Of a DNA stretch of 64,000 nt, positions 45,985 to 57,741 are shown in pieces. The notes beneath the pieces were generated by a model. The model saw only the letters and a program-made list of their open reading frames with translations, was not told the DNA's origin and ran no database searches. Origin of the DNA: Azospirillum oryzae (GTDB taxonomy: Bacteria; Pseudomonadota; Alphaproteobacteria; Azospirillales; Azospirillaceae); the NCBI RefSeq assembly GCF_900177515.1, contig NZ_FXAK01000007.1:310001-374000 (forward strand), written 5' to 3'. How positions within the stretch are numbered: position 1 is the first letter of the stretch; each line of letters starts with the position of its first letter. Made by a program: the position numbers and the translations under genes.

Positions 45985-48421
45985 GGCGTTTCCGCGTGCC
46001 GACCAACTTCGGAAGCTTGGACGGAAGTTCGCGCGTTTGGCGGAGGTCATGGCCCGTCCGGGCGCGTTGGAACTGATGTCCGATCCGACCGCGCTGGCAC
46101 CGGAGCGGTTGCTGGTGTTCGAGGTTCGCGGCTCGATCCAAGACTTCGTCAAAGCGGTCAATGAGGTCGCCGGACTGGACTTCATCGATGAGGAGGAACT
46201 CGAAGGCGACGAAGAGGATAGTGCTCCGGTCGCGTACCTGCTGGTTCCTGATGCGCAGGCGATGGAACAGATCCTGTCCTTGTGGAAGCGATGGAGCGCA
46301 GGTCGTCTGGATGCTTCGAAACCTTGGGCTAAAGTGTTCGGTTTGTTGCGCGATCTGCGGACATGGGGGCCAGACGACCGCTTGAGCGAGGAGGAGCAGA
46401 CGTTCCTTGAGGAAGAGATTGAAGGGCGTCCGGATAGCGACCTGATCTTGCTGGAAATTGAGGTGGTGTTTTCAACGAATCCCGAGCGTGCCGGCAGGTA
46501 TGAAGGCGCGGTTTTGGAAGCCATTCTCAGTAATATCTTTGCTAACGCCGGTCGAATTGTCCATCGAACTTACATTGAAGACATTGCCTATCATGCCCTG
46601 CTGGTGTCCGTTCCGGTTGTGGTCGTCCGGTCCATTGTTGAGCGGTCACGGGAATCGATCCTCGGCCTTGATGCAGTGTGGCACATCCGGCCGCAGAGCT
46701 TGGCGCCGTCCATCGAGGTCGCCGATCCGGTAACCGAACCACTGCGCCCAGCTCCGGCACCGCAAAAGCCACCGATTCTTGCGCTGCTCGATGGTGTTCC
46801 CATCGCACGCCATCCTCTGCTCGCCGACCGCCTAGACGTGCTGGACCTGTTCGAATTGGAACCGGACACGCCGGTTGCCAACCGTGTGCACGGAACGGCC
46901 ATGGCGTCGCTGATCGTCCATGGTGACCGGAACCGCCAGGAAGCGCCGCTGCCACGCCGCATCCTGGCCCTTCCCGTGATGGGGTGGGATGGAAGGGACG
47001 AGGGGTTGCCCCAGGATCGCTTGATCATCGATGTGATATATCGGGCATTGTACGCACTCCATGGCCCTGAAGCCATTGTGCCAAGCGTTCTCATCGTGAA
47101 CATGTCCTTGGGGAACAGGAAACGCCCATTCCACGGCCAGATGTCGCCATGGGGTCGCCTTTTGGACCGTTTGTCGTGGCGATTTGGCGTGCTGTTTCTG
47201 GTAAGTGCAGGGAACGCCACGGATGCGTTCACTGTGCCGGCCTTTGCCAGTTCCATGGAGTTTGAAGGAGCGGATGGGACCGTGCGCGCTCGTGGCGTGT
47301 TGTCCGCGTTGAACGAGGAAATCGCGGAGCGGCGCTTGATTTCGCCCGCGGAAACCCTCAACGGGCTGACGGTTGGAGCGGCAAATGTCGATGCGGTACC
47401 CGCACGCGAGCGGCGTACGGTCGCGATCAACGTCGAACCCTACCCCGAACATCGGATGTCCAATCCGTCCAGCCGGGTCGGTCCAGGCTTCGCCCGGTCG
47501 ATCAAGCCTGATTTTCTGATGCCTGGATCGCGTGAACATCTGCGGATCCGGGCAAGTGGCGGGAGTATGTCCGTTGCGCCGGCAGGCGTTGCGAGAGCGT
47601 TCGGGCTGAAGGTTGCAGCCCCACCAGTCGATGGCAATGAAGGCACCGAGCGTTACACCAACGGCACCAGCGCGGCAACGGCGCTCGCCTCCCGGACGTG
47701 TCACCGCATCCATGATGCTTTGGAGGATGCCTATGGCGAATCATTCACGACTTTGCCGCGGCACCGACGCGCTGTGCTGCTGAAGGCGCTGATGGTGCAT
47801 CCCGCCCGCTGGCCGGAAAACACCGCGTTGCTTATTCGGGAAACCTTGGGGCCGAGAGATCCGAAACAGCATGTGCGGCAGAAGGACAACATTCGGCGCT
47901 TCCTTGGTTATGGCGTTCTGGATGCCGATGATGCGGTTGCTTGCGCAGCCGATCGCGCCACTTTCTGGGCAGTCGGGATGTTGCCAAGTGAACAGTCTGC
48001 GGTCGTGGAGGTCCCCATTCCGACCTGCATCGGCGGCCAAGCCCGCCCGCATGGCCTGTGGGCAACTCTGGCGTGGTTCACTCCGGTTCAGCCGGGCCGG
48101 CGCAGCTATCGGTCAGTGCGGCTGAACCTCCTTGACCCTGACCATCTGGCGACACTGGCAATGAAGCCGGCGCAGGGCCAACCGGACAGCAACCAGGTGC
48201 GGCGGGGTACGGTTCTGTCGCGCCGATGGGAGGGCAACCGCGCTCCGGCGGTTACCGAAAACATGACCATCCGCTTGGTCGTTCAACGGGAACTCGACCA
48301 GGGAACCCCAATTGACGATCCGGTTCCCTATGGCTTGGCAGTCACTCTGTCGATGCCCGGCGTGAACGAGGTGTATAGCCAAGTCCGTCAACGGCTCACC
48401 CCGAGGCAGCGGATCCGATAA
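45890..48421 (+). CDS. ietS: subtilisin-like S8 protease of an IetAS-type module
   Basis: This 843-residue protein has an N-terminal region of about 290 residues without a recognised fold and then an S8 domain. The catalytic triad is visible: D301 (ALLDGVP), H334 (HGTAMASL) and S594 (NGTSAATA), with the oxyanion Asn in SAGNATDAF. There is no signal peptide, so it works in the cytoplasm, presumably as toxin or effector held in check by the ATPase. The start at 45890 overlaps the ATPase gene by 95 nt. Base composition is lower in G+C than the chromosome around it. Confidence 0.82.
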   Translation: MPSDPTKPLLRLTPKANGDRQKARKIFLPPPEAFPRADQLRKLGRKFARLAEVMARPGALELMSDPTALAPERLLVFEVRGSIQDFVKAVNEVAGLDFIDEEELEGDEEDSAPVAYLLVPDAQAMEQILSLWKRWSAGRLDASKPWAKVFGLLRDLRTWGPDDRLSEEEQTFLEEEIEGRPDSDLILLEIEVVFSTNPERAGRYEGAVLEAILSNIFANAGRIVHRTYIEDIAYHALLVSVPVVVVRSIVERSRESILGLDAVWHIRPQSLAPSIEVADPVTEPLRPAPAPQKPPILALLDGVPIARHPLLADRLDVLDLFELEPDTPVANRVHGTAMASLIVHGDRNRQEAPLPRRILALPVMGWDGRDEGLPQDRLIIDVIYRALYALHGPEAIVPSVLIVNMSLGNRKRPFHGQMSPWGRLLDRLSWRFGVLFLVSAGNATDAFTVPAFASSMEFEGADGTVRARGVLSALNEEIAERRLISPAETLNGLTVGAANVDAVPARERRTVAINVEPYPEHRMSNPSSRVGPGFARSIKPDFLMPGSREHLRIRASGGSMSVAPAGVARAFGLKVAAPPVDGNEGTERYTNGTSAATALASRTCHRIHDALEDAYGESFTTLPRHRRAVLLKALMVHPARWPENTALLIRETLGPRDPKQHVRQKDNIRRFLGYGVLDADDAVACAADRATFWAVGMLPSEQSAVVEVPIPTCIGGQARPHGLWATLAWFTPVQPGRRSYRSVRLNLLDPDHLATLAMKPAQGQPDSNQVRRGTVLSRRWEGNRAPAVTENMTIRLVVQRELDQGTPIDDPVPYGLAVTLSMPGVNEVYSQVRQRLTPRQRIR

Positions 48422-48424
48422 ACA

Positions 48425-48450
48425 AAAGGCGGGCCGAAGCCCGCCTTTCC
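48425..48450. terminator. bidirectional terminator between the protease gene and lepA
   Basis: AAAGGCGGGC pairs with GCCCGCCTTT around CGAA. It lies 4 nt past the protease stop and 7 nt before the lepA end, and a stretch of A or T on each side allows it to work for both converging genes. Confidence 0.85.
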
Positions 48451-48456
48451 GTATCC

Positions 48457-50259
<1,803 letters not shown>

Positions 50260-50293
50260 CGGGGCCCAAACAAGCGAGAGTTTGCCGGGAACA

Positions 50294-50500
50294 TAGGGCG
50301 GACGGGGGATGGGCGCAATGATGGTGTGGTGGGGCGGGGGAGCGTAGCGGGCCGGGCGGTGGGGTGGTTGGAACAGCGTGGAACGTTTTTCCGGGGGTGT
50401 TCAGTGTTCCATCCGGTGCGGTTCGCCCTGGCGGTAGGCGGTGGGTGGAACGTTTGGAACAGTTTGGAACGGTTTTCGCGGGTGTGTTCACTGTTCCATC
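50294..50500. repeat. GGAACA/TGTTCC-rich dispersed element, copy B
   Basis: The 380-nt gap between lepA and the CHAT gene holds this copy of the element seen upstream of ubiE. Shared blocks are TAGGGCGGACGGGGG (50294), TGTTCCATCCGGTGCGGTTCG (50405) and GGCGGTAGG (50430). Within it, a unit that reads on the minus strand GATGGAACA-N-TGAACAC followed by CGTTCC and CTGTTCC occurs twice. Beyond the repeat, 50501-50639 shows no gene and should hold the promoter of the CHAT gene. Confidence 0.75.
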
Positions 50501-50639
50501 CTATGGCATGGGGCGCTTTGGGGGATGGACGGTCGCCCTCCGGGAACTATAGGCCGGACGTGGCAAAATGCCCATCTTGATCTCCAAATGGTAGAAATGA
50601 GACAGTAGGGGGGCACGAAAAAAAGACAAAGGTTCGGCG

Positions 50640-53600
50640 ATGCGCGTTCGTTTCCTCCACTATCCCGATGCCATCGTCCATGAAGAGGCGAACGGGCGCC
50701 GCACGGCGCCACGGTCTTTGGTCGCCGGGGACCGGTCGCGGATCGGCGATTGGCTGACCCGCTATTCCGATATCCTGGAAAAGGACGCGGCGAAGGACCA
50801 CGGCGAGGCCGAGCTGCTGGCGCTGGGGCGGGAGATCGCCGACTGGTTGGACGGGCCGGAGCGCTGGCTGTCCAGCCTGCTGCACTCCATTGCGGCGAGA
50901 CCGCTGGAAGTTGAATTCGTTGCCGAGAGCCTGGAGCAGGACGGCGCGTCCGACTTTCTGTCCCTGCCCTGGGAAATCTTGGCGACCGCCAAAGGTTTCC
51001 TGGCCGCCGACCCGACGCTTGGCTTCTGTCCGATCCGCCGCGTCGGGGTTGCACAGGCTCCTCGTCCGCCCTCCGACGATCACGCCCTGACCATCCTGTT
51101 CCTGTCGGCATCGCCGGAGGGGGAAAGCGAGCTTTGGGTGGAGGCGGAAGAGGCGGCGATCCTGAACAGCGCCGGACGCTTGCCGCTGGATCTGGTGGTC
51201 GAGGATGGCGGAACGCTGGACGATCTGTGCGAGCGCCTGAGCCTGGAATGGCCGGTCGAGGTGCTGCACCTGTCCTGCCATGGCCTTGCCGGACGGGACG
51301 GCCGCCCGCCGATGCTGGCGCTTGAGAACGAGTTGGGCCACTGCGCGGAGGTCGCGCCGACAGCGCTTCTGGATGCGCTGGGCTATGACCGCCGTCCGCG
51401 CCTGCTGTTCCTGTCCGCCTGTGAAACCGCAGCACAGGCCGGCGGTGTCGATCCCTTCATCCTGCCGATGATGGCGGCTGGACAGCCAGCGGCCATCGGC
51501 TGGGCCGGATCGGTCTATGACAGCAATGCCAGCGCCTTCGCATCGGCGCTCTACAACCGGATCGCCCGTGGCGAAACGCTGGAATCGGCGGTTGCCGTCG
51601 CCCGCCGCGCTCTGCTGGCACCGCCAGACGGACAGGAGCGCCTGCCCCACTGGCATCTCGCCCGCCTGTTCCTGTGCGGGGATGGAGGCGGGGCGCTGTG
51701 CCAACCGAAGGCAAGGCAGCGGCAGCGCGAGTTCAAGCAGGTGGAAAGCCGGTTCCTCGGCGGCAATCGGCAGGTATCGGTGGTCGGGCGCACCGGCTTC
51801 GTTGGCCGGCGGCGGGAGTTGCAGCGCGCCCTGCGTGTCCTGCGCGACCGGCCGGCGGGCTGCGCCGGGCTGCTGCTGCATGGCGCCGGGCATCTAGGAA
51901 AATCCAGCCTTGCCGCTCGTATCGCCGACCGGATGACGGAACATGAGCCGGCGGTGGTCTATGGTGCCTGCGACATCGATTCGGTTCTTTCGGCGCTGGC
52001 CGTCGCCCGTCCCGGCTTCGACGACAGGCTGGCTTTGGACCCGGCGGCTTTGCGTGGCCGGCCGGACCAGATCTATGCCGCCATGCGCCGCGTGCTGGAC
52101 GATTCATTGCGGGATCGACCGGTCCTGCTGGTGCTGGACGATTTCGAACAATGCCTGGACCTGTCCGCCACCGGACGGCCGACGGTGAAGGTGGAGGTGC
52201 TGCCGGTGCTCCAGGAACTGCTGCGCGCCTTCGCCGATTCGTCCGGCGGCAGTGCACTGCTGGTGACCTGCCGTTATCGTTTTGCTCTGGCGGATCGGCT
52301 GAAAGGGGCGTTAGACGATATTCCGCTGCATCCCTTCGACGCCGGGACCCGTCTGAAACAGGCGCTGACCCGGCTGCGCGACCAAAAGGCGGGGGAGGTC
52401 GGCGACGATTTGTTGGAACGGTGCCTGGAGGCGGGGCGAGGCAACCCCGGACTTCAGGAGCTACTGATCACGCTGGCGCTGAGCGCACCGGACAAGGCGG
52501 AACGGGCGGTGGCTGCCCTCGACAGCTGGCTGATGGGCATCGAACGGCCGGACGATGCGAAGAGTGCGGCGCAACTCGACCACCTGATGCTGGACACGCT
52601 GTGGGATTGCGTCGATGCGGAGGGCCAGCGGCTGCTGCGTGTCGCCGATACTTTCGAACTGCCGTTGCCGCTGCCCGCCTTGTCTGCCCTGGCCCGTCAC
52701 ATCGGGATGTCGGATACGGCGCTCGACCGACTGCTGTCGCTGTCGGTTTTCGACTTGTTTAGCGATGTGGTGGAGCAGGACCGGCCTGCCGCCGCCCCTT
52801 GCCATCTGCTGGCACCCCGCATTGCGGCGCTGGGGGCGTTGAGCGAGGCCGACGCGAGCGACTTTGCACGGGCACTGCTGCCGGCGCTATTCGTCGAATG
52901 GGGAGAGGACGATCACCGGAAGCGGCCCTATGAGGCCGATGTGATGCTGACGGAATTGGCGGTTCGCGCCGAAGACGCGATGGTGCTGCGGGTGACAGCG
53001 CTTGACGCTGTGTATCATCTGCTTCGGACGCACCGATACCGGCGGGCAGTCGAACTGGGCCGCCGCGCGGTAGCCATGATCGAGAGTTCCGGTTTTTCAC
53101 CACCGCTTCAATTGCTGCGCCGTACGGCACAGGCTGCTGCACTGACAGGCGATGTCAGGTTCGCTCGGAAATGCCTGGGTCAAGCGGTGGATATGCTGGC
53201 GGCTGCTCCCGATGCCGATCCCAAGGATGTGGGGAGCATCCGCACCGAATATGCGCGTCTGCTGGTCCAGGACGGCAAGCCGGATCAGGCGTTGGAGATT
53301 TTCACTGACACTCTAAAGCTTTACCAGGAGCTTGGCGATGTGCGGTCGCGAGCGGTTACGCTGGGCGACATCGCGCGTCTGAAGGCCGGGCGTGGCTTGG
53401 TGGACGAGGCCCTGGCCCTGCACGAGGAGATGCTTGCGATCTTCGGTGATCTTGGCGATGTGCGGTCGCGAGCGGTCTTGCTAGGCGACATTGCGCGTTT
53501 GAAGGCCGACCGTGGCTTTGTGGACGAGGCGCTGGCCCTGCACGAGGAAAGGCTTGCGATCTTCGGCGATCTTGGCGAGGTGCGTTCGAGAGCGGTCACG

Positions 53601-54389
53601 CTGGGCGACATCGCGTGTCTGAAGGCAGACCGTGGCTTTGTAGACGAGGCGCTGGCCCTGCACGAGGAAAGGCTTGCGATCTTCGGTGATCTTGGCGATG
53701 TGCGGGAGCGAGCAGTTACGTTAGGCGACATCGCGCGTCTGAAGGCCGGGCGCGGCTTTGTGGATGAGGCGCTGGCCCTGCACGAGGAGAGGCTTGAGAT
53801 CTTCGGCGATCTTGGCGAGGTGCGGTCGCGAGCGGTCACGCTGGGCGACATTGCACGTCTGAAGGCCGGGCGTGGTTTGGTGGACGAGGCACTGGCCCTG
53901 CACGAGGAGCAGCTTGCGATCTTCAGTGATCTTGGCGATGTGCGGGAGCGAGCGGTTACGTTGGGCGACATCGCGCGTCTGAAGGCCGGGCGTGGCTTTG
54001 TGGACGAGGCGCTGGCTCTTTACCAGGAACTGCTGGCGATCTGCGAAAAGCTGGGAGATTTGGATGGTCAGGCGAATTGCCGGTGGTCCAGGGCGATGCT
54101 GCACTTACGCAAACCCAGTATTGGAGGGGATGAGTTTAATGCCGCCTTCGATGATCTGGCGATTGCATACCGTATCTTGAAGCAAACCGGCCGAGTGGAC
54201 GGAATAGCGGCAGTCGGCCTCGACTTGGCGCGGGTGTTAGCAAGAATAGGGGGATATGAGAAAGCTCGTGAGTTGGCCGAACAGTCACTCGCCCTCTTCA
54301 CCCAAATCCGCTGGCCTGACGCATCCAATGCCGTCCGCGAATTCATCGCCTCCCTGCCGCCACCGTCCCCGGAGGCGCCCGCCCCCTAA
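50640..54389 (+). CDS. CHAT protease - STAND ATPase - TPR receptor-like protein
   Basis: This 1,249-residue cytoplasmic protein joins three parts. Residues about 100-350 are a CHAT caspase-like protease with His214 (LHLSCHGL) and Cys261 (LFLSACETAAQ). Residues about 385-720 form a STAND/NB-ARC-like ATPase, with FVGRRREL at its start, Walker A GAGHLGKS (415-422), Walker B VLLVLDDFEQ and LVTCRY. Residues about 860-1,220 are TPRs, including six near-identical 40-residue units. This is the layout of NLR-like sensors, where TPRs sense, the ATPase oligomerises and the protease acts. Anti-phage function is inferred. It follows the lepA repeat element and converges on glgA with a 4-nt overlap. Confidence 0.85.
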   Translation: MRVRFLHYPDAIVHEEANGRRTAPRSLVAGDRSRIGDWLTRYSDILEKDAAKDHGEAELLALGREIADWLDGPERWLSSLLHSIAARPLEVEFVAESLEQDGASDFLSLPWEILATAKGFLAADPTLGFCPIRRVGVAQAPRPPSDDHALTILFLSASPEGESELWVEAEEAAILNSAGRLPLDLVVEDGGTLDDLCERLSLEWPVEVLHLSCHGLAGRDGRPPMLALENELGHCAEVAPTALLDALGYDRRPRLLFLSACETAAQAGGVDPFILPMMAAGQPAAIGWAGSVYDSNASAFASALYNRIARGETLESAVAVARRALLAPPDGQERLPHWHLARLFLCGDGGGALCQPKARQRQREFKQVESRFLGGNRQVSVVGRTGFVGRRRELQRALRVLRDRPAGCAGLLLHGAGHLGKSSLAARIADRMTEHEPAVVYGACDIDSVLSALAVARPGFDDRLALDPAALRGRPDQIYAAMRRVLDDSLRDRPVLLVLDDFEQCLDLSATGRPTVKVEVLPVLQELLRAFADSSGGSALLVTCRYRFALADRLKGALDDIPLHPFDAGTRLKQALTRLRDQKAGEVGDDLLERCLEAGRGNPGLQELLITLALSAPDKAERAVAALDSWLMGIERPDDAKSAAQLDHLMLDTLWDCVDAEGQRLLRVADTFELPLPLPALSALARHIGMSDTALDRLLSLSVFDLFSDVVEQDRPAAAPCHLLAPRIAALGALSEADASDFARALLPALFVEWGEDDHRKRPYEADVMLTELAVRAEDAMVLRVTALDAVYHLLRTHRYRRAVELGRRAVAMIESSGFSPPLQLLRRTAQAAALTGDVRFARKCLGQAVDMLAAAPDADPKDVGSIRTEYARLLVQDGKPDQALEIFTDTLKLYQELGDVRSRAVTLGDIARLKAGRGLVDEALALHEEMLAIFGDLGDVRSRAVLLGDIARLKADRGFVDEALALHEERLAIFGDLGEVRSRAVTLGDIACLKADRGFVDEALALHEERLAIFGDLGDVRERAVTLGDIARLKAGRGFVDEALALHEERLEIFGDLGEVRSRAVTLGDIARLKAGRGLVDEALALHEEQLAIFSDLGDVRERAVTLGDIARLKAGRGFVDEALALYQELLAICEKLGDLDGQANCRWSRAMLHLRKPSIGGDEFNAAFDDLAIAYRILKQTGRVDGIAAVGLDLARVLARIGGYEKARELAEQSLALFTQIRWPDASNAVREFIASLPPPSPEAPAP
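53341..54060 (+). repeat. six 120-bp tandem repeats encoding TPR units
   Basis: Units begin at 53341, 53461, 53581, 53701, 53821 and 53941, in an exact 120-bp register and with only scattered base changes. Each encodes the 40-residue pattern RAVTLGDIARLKAGRGFVDE then ALALHEERLAIFGDLGDVRS. Degenerate TPRs flank the array. Confidence 0.95.
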
Positions 54390-55855
54390 CGCCCCCCAAT
54401 CCCCCGATACAGCTCCATATACTCCTCCGCCGGCCCGTGCCAGCCGAAGTCCCGCGTCATGGCGCGGCGCTGCATCGCGTGCCAGCGCTCCGGCTTGCGG
54501 TAGACGCCCATCGCGCGGCGCAACGCCCAGACCAGTTCCTGCCCCGTAGCGTTGACGAACTGGAAGCCGGTGGCGCTGCCGTCGGCACTGGCAGCGGGGT
54601 TGGCGTCGATCACCGTGTCGGCGAGACCGCCGGTGCGGCGGACCAGCGGCAGGGTGCCGTATTTCAGGGCGTAGAGCTGGGTCAGACCGCAGGGCTCCGA
54701 GCGGGACGGGACCAGGAACAGGTCGGAACCGGCCTGGATGCGGTGGGACAGCGGCTCGTCATAGCCGACGCGGACGCCGATCGACTGCGGGTGCCACTGG
54801 GCGAGCTGGCGGAAACCGGCCTCGCTGGAGGCGTCGCCGCTGCCGAGAACCACCAGTTGGCCGCCCCAGGACACCCATTGGCCGGCGGCCTCCAGCACGA
54901 GGTCCAGGCCCTTGTGCCAGGTCAGGCGGCTCACCACGGCCGCCAAGGGCGCGTCGGGGCGGCGGTCCAGGCCGAAGGCGGATTGCAGGTCGGACTTGCA
55001 GGCGTCCTTGCCGCCCAGATCGTCGGGGGTGTAGCGGGCGGGCAGGTGCGGGTCGGTCGCCGGGTCCCACACCGCGTAATCGACGCCGTTCAGGATGCCG
55101 GTCAGCACGTCGGACCGGGTGGCGAGCAGGCCCTGCAGGCCGGTGCCGTGCTCCGCCGTCTGGATCTCGTTGGCGTAGGTCGGGCTGACCGTGGTCAGGC
55201 GGTCGGCGTAGAAGCAACCCGCCTTCAGGAAACTGATGTTGCCGTAATACTCGACGCCGTCGATGCGGAAGCTGGAGGAGGGCAGGCCGATGTCGCCCAT
55301 CATCCAGGGGCCGAAGATGCCCTGATAGGCGATGTTGTGGATGGTCAGCACCGTGCCCGGGCGGAAGGGGCCGGCGAAACGGTCGGGGCGCAGCGCCAGA
55401 TAGGCGGGGATCAGACCGGCCTGCCAGTCATGGCCGTGCAGGATGTCGGGCCGCCACCAGGGATCGTAGGAAACCTCCGCCGCGAAGCCGGCGGCGACCC
55501 AGGCGAGCGCGGCGAAACGGAGGGCGTTGTCGGCCCAATCCTTGCCGTCCGGCCCGAGATAGGGGTTGCCGGGACGGTCGTACAGCGACGGCGCGTTCAG
55601 CGCATAGGCGAGGACGCCGTCGGCGGTGCGGCCGATGCACAGCTGGGCGCGGTCGCAGCCGGGCAGGTCGGTGATGAGGTCGCCGACCTCGTGCAGGTTC
55701 TGCAGGCTGTTGAGGACGGCGGGATAGCCCGGCAGCAGCAGGCGGACATCGGCGCCGGCGGCGTTCAGGGCCGGCGGCAGGGCGGCGGACACGTCCGCCA
55801 GCCCCCCCGTCTTGACCATCGGGTAGCATTCGGACGTGACGTAGAGGACGCGCAT
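54386..55855 (-). CDS. glgA: glycogen synthase
   Basis: This 489-residue GT5 glycosyltransferase adds glucose from ADP-glucose to glycogen. It starts MRVLYVTSECYPMVKTGG, with the ADP-glucose-binding KTGGL motif at residue 15, and has the C-terminal FLVPSRSEPCGLTQLYALKYG block. The ATG at 55855 is clear. It lies downstream of glgC (140 nt gap) and is probably cotranscribed with it. Confidence 0.97.
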   Translation of the reverse strand: MRVLYVTSECYPMVKTGGLADVSAALPPALNAAGADVRLLLPGYPAVLNSLQNLHEVGDLITDLPGCDRAQLCIGRTADGVLAYALNAPSLYDRPGNPYLGPDGKDWADNALRFAALAWVAAGFAAEVSYDPWWRPDILHGHDWQAGLIPAYLALRPDRFAGPFRPGTVLTIHNIAYQGIFGPWMMGDIGLPSSSFRIDGVEYYGNISFLKAGCFYADRLTTVSPTYANEIQTAEHGTGLQGLLATRSDVLTGILNGVDYAVWDPATDPHLPARYTPDDLGGKDACKSDLQSAFGLDRRPDAPLAAVVSRLTWHKGLDLVLEAAGQWVSWGGQLVVLGSGDASSEAGFRQLAQWHPQSIGVRVGYDEPLSHRIQAGSDLFLVPSRSEPCGLTQLYALKYGTLPLVRRTGGLADTVIDANPAASADGSATGFQFVNATGQELVWALRRAMGVYRKPERWHAMQRRAMTRDFGWHGPAEEYMELYRGIGGR

Positions 55856-55995
55856 CGGGAAGGCACTCGGATGAAAGGCGGGAGGGGCGGAAGGCGGGAG
55901 GGGGCAGGCAGCTTATAGCGCCGATGCGGGGCCGGTGGGGAGCCGGGCCGCATCGACGCAGGCCATGGTGGAAGGGAGGGCGGCGAAATGCCGCT

Positions 55996-57267
55996 CTACT
56001 CCTTCGGCAGCTTCTCGATCATCTCGCGGGTGATGAGGACGACGCCGCCTTCCGAGCGGTAGAAGCGCCTGGCGTCCAGCTCCGCATCCTCGCCGACGAT
56101 CAGGCCGTTGGGGATGCTGACGCCGCGGTCGATCACCACCTTCTTCAGGCGGCAATGGCGGCCGATGTCGCATTCCGGCAGGACCACCGCCTCGTGCAAC
56201 TCGCTGTAGGAGTTGACGCGCACCGAGCTGAACAGCAGCGACCGCCGCACGGTGGAGCCGGAGATGATGCAGCCGCCCGACACCAGGCTGTCCACCGCCA
56301 TGCCGCGGCGGTTCTCGTCGTCGAAGACGAACTTCGCCGGCGGAAGCTGTTCCTGATAGGTGAAGATCGGCCAGTCGCGGTTGTACAGGTTCAGCTGCGG
56401 CGTGACGTGGCAGAGGTCCAGGTTGGCTTCCCAATAGGCGTCGATGGTGCCGACGTCGCGCCAGTAGGGGGCGTCGTCCGGCGCGTCGATGATGGCGCTG
56501 TCGGCATAGTCGTGGGCGATGATCCGCGCCCCGGACTTCACCAGATGCGGGATGATGTCCTTGCCGAAATCGCGGCTGGAGCCGGGGGTGGCGACGTCGC
56601 GCTCCAGCTGGTCGTAGAGGAACTGGGCGTTGAAGACGTAGATGCCCATGCTGGCGAGCGCCATGTCGGGGCGGCCGGGCATCGGCGGCGGGTCGGCCGG
56701 CTTTTCCACGAAATCGATGATGCGGCGGTCATTGTCGATGTGCATCACGCCGAAGCCGCTCGCCTGTTCGCGCGGAACCGCGATGCAGGGGACGGTAACG
56801 TCGGCCTTGCGGTCGATGTGGTCGAGCAGCAGCGCGCCGTAATCCATCTTGTAGATGTGGTCGCCGGCCAGGATCAGGACATATTCCGGCTCGTGGTCGC
56901 GCAGGATGTCCAGGTTCTGGAATACGGCGTCGGCGGTGCCTTGGTACCACTCCGTCTCGCTGACGCGCTGCTGGGCGGGCAGCAGGTCGCAGAACTCGTT
57001 CATCTCGCCGCGGAAGACGTTCCAGCCGCGCTGGAGATGGCGCAGAAGGCTGTGCGACTTGTACTGCGTCAGCACGCCGATCCGGCGGAAGCCGGAATTG
57101 ACGCAGTTAGACAGCGCGAAGTCGATGATGCGGTACTTGCCGCCGAAATAGGTCGCCGGCTTTGCCCGGCGGTCGGTCAGCTGCTTCAGACGGCTTCCGC
57201 GTCCCCCGGCCAGCACCAGCGCCACCGCACGTCGCGGTGCAAGGCGCAGATCTCGCTTGTCGAGCAT
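55996..57267 (-). CDS. glgC: glucose-1-phosphate adenylyltransferase
   Basis: This 423-residue enzyme makes ADP-glucose, the rate-limiting precursor for glycogen. ATG at 57267 ([22 protein letters not shown]) follows AAAGGGGG; an earlier ATG at 57408 adds unrelated residues. The nucleotide-binding [18 protein letters not shown] and [13 protein letters not shown], plus [12 protein letters not shown], are diagnostic. A left-handed beta-helix C-terminus follows. It is divergent from amtB across 649 nt. Confidence 0.97.
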   Translation of the reverse strand: MLDKRDLRLAPRRAVALVLAGGRGSRLKQLTDRRAKPATYFGGKYRIIDFALSNCVNSGFRRIGVLTQYKSHSLLRHLQRGWNVFRGEMNEFCDLLPAQQRVSETEWYQGTADAVFQNLDILRDHEPEYVLILAGDHIYKMDYGALLLDHIDRKADVTVPCIAVPREQASGFGVMHIDNDRRIIDFVEKPADPPPMPGRPDMALASMGIYVFNAQFLYDQLERDVATPGSSRDFGKDIIPHLVKSGARIIAHDYADSAIIDAPDDAPYWRDVGTIDAYWEANLDLCHVTPQLNLYNRDWPIFTYQEQLPPAKFVFDDENRRGMAVDSLVSGGCIISGSTVRRSLLFSSVRVNSYSELHEAVVLPECDIGRHCRLKKVVIDRGVSIPNGLIVGEDAELDARRFYRSEGGVVLITREMIEKLPKE

Positions 57268-57654
57268 GGCCGTTACCCCCTTTGCCTTATTCTTGCGGCC
57301 GCGGGTGGGCGGCCAATCCAATTGGAGGCGTTGACGGTGCCACATCTCGCCGCCATGTCCAATAGGCCCGGCGTCGGGTTCGCCTCGGCTTACCCGCCGG
57401 ATCTTCAACCCGCGGTCCTAGGAGGAAAGCGGTGGAGAATACGGGGCAAGCCGAACGGACTGGATGGAAGGGGTAGAGGGCTGCCCGATGCCGCGCCGGT
57501 GACCGCCGCGTGGGCCAAACTCTGCCCAAATTTTCATCATCTGCCGGAATGGCAGCCAGAATGCCGGGCCAAATCGAGGCGTCCGTCCCTGCCGATCGGT
57601 CGAAAGCCCGAAAATTGCGGGCGAATGCCGGCTCGGAAAGCTGCCCTTTTTCTG

Positions 57655-57671
57655 TGCAGACACCGGGTGCG
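57655..57671 (+). promoter_or_regulatory. possible NtrC site upstream of amtB
   Basis: TGCAGACACCGGGTGCG resembles the NtrC consensus (TGCAC, then a spacer, then GGTGCA), keeping both half-site ends. It lies about 75-90 nt upstream of the sigma-54 promoter, a usual enhancer position. Confidence 0.4.
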
Positions 57672-57741
57672 ACTCGTACGGGGCTGCCCGTTCGGGGGTC
57701 CTGTCCTGGGACAACCCTGACGATTCCAAGCCATTTTCGAC

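Noticed and set aside
53321..54104. Minus-strand repetitive frames across the TPR array, and the idea of a CRISPR array
   Set aside because: The 120-bp period codes cleanly for 40-residue TPRs on the plus strand; there are no unique spacers between short palindromic repeats.
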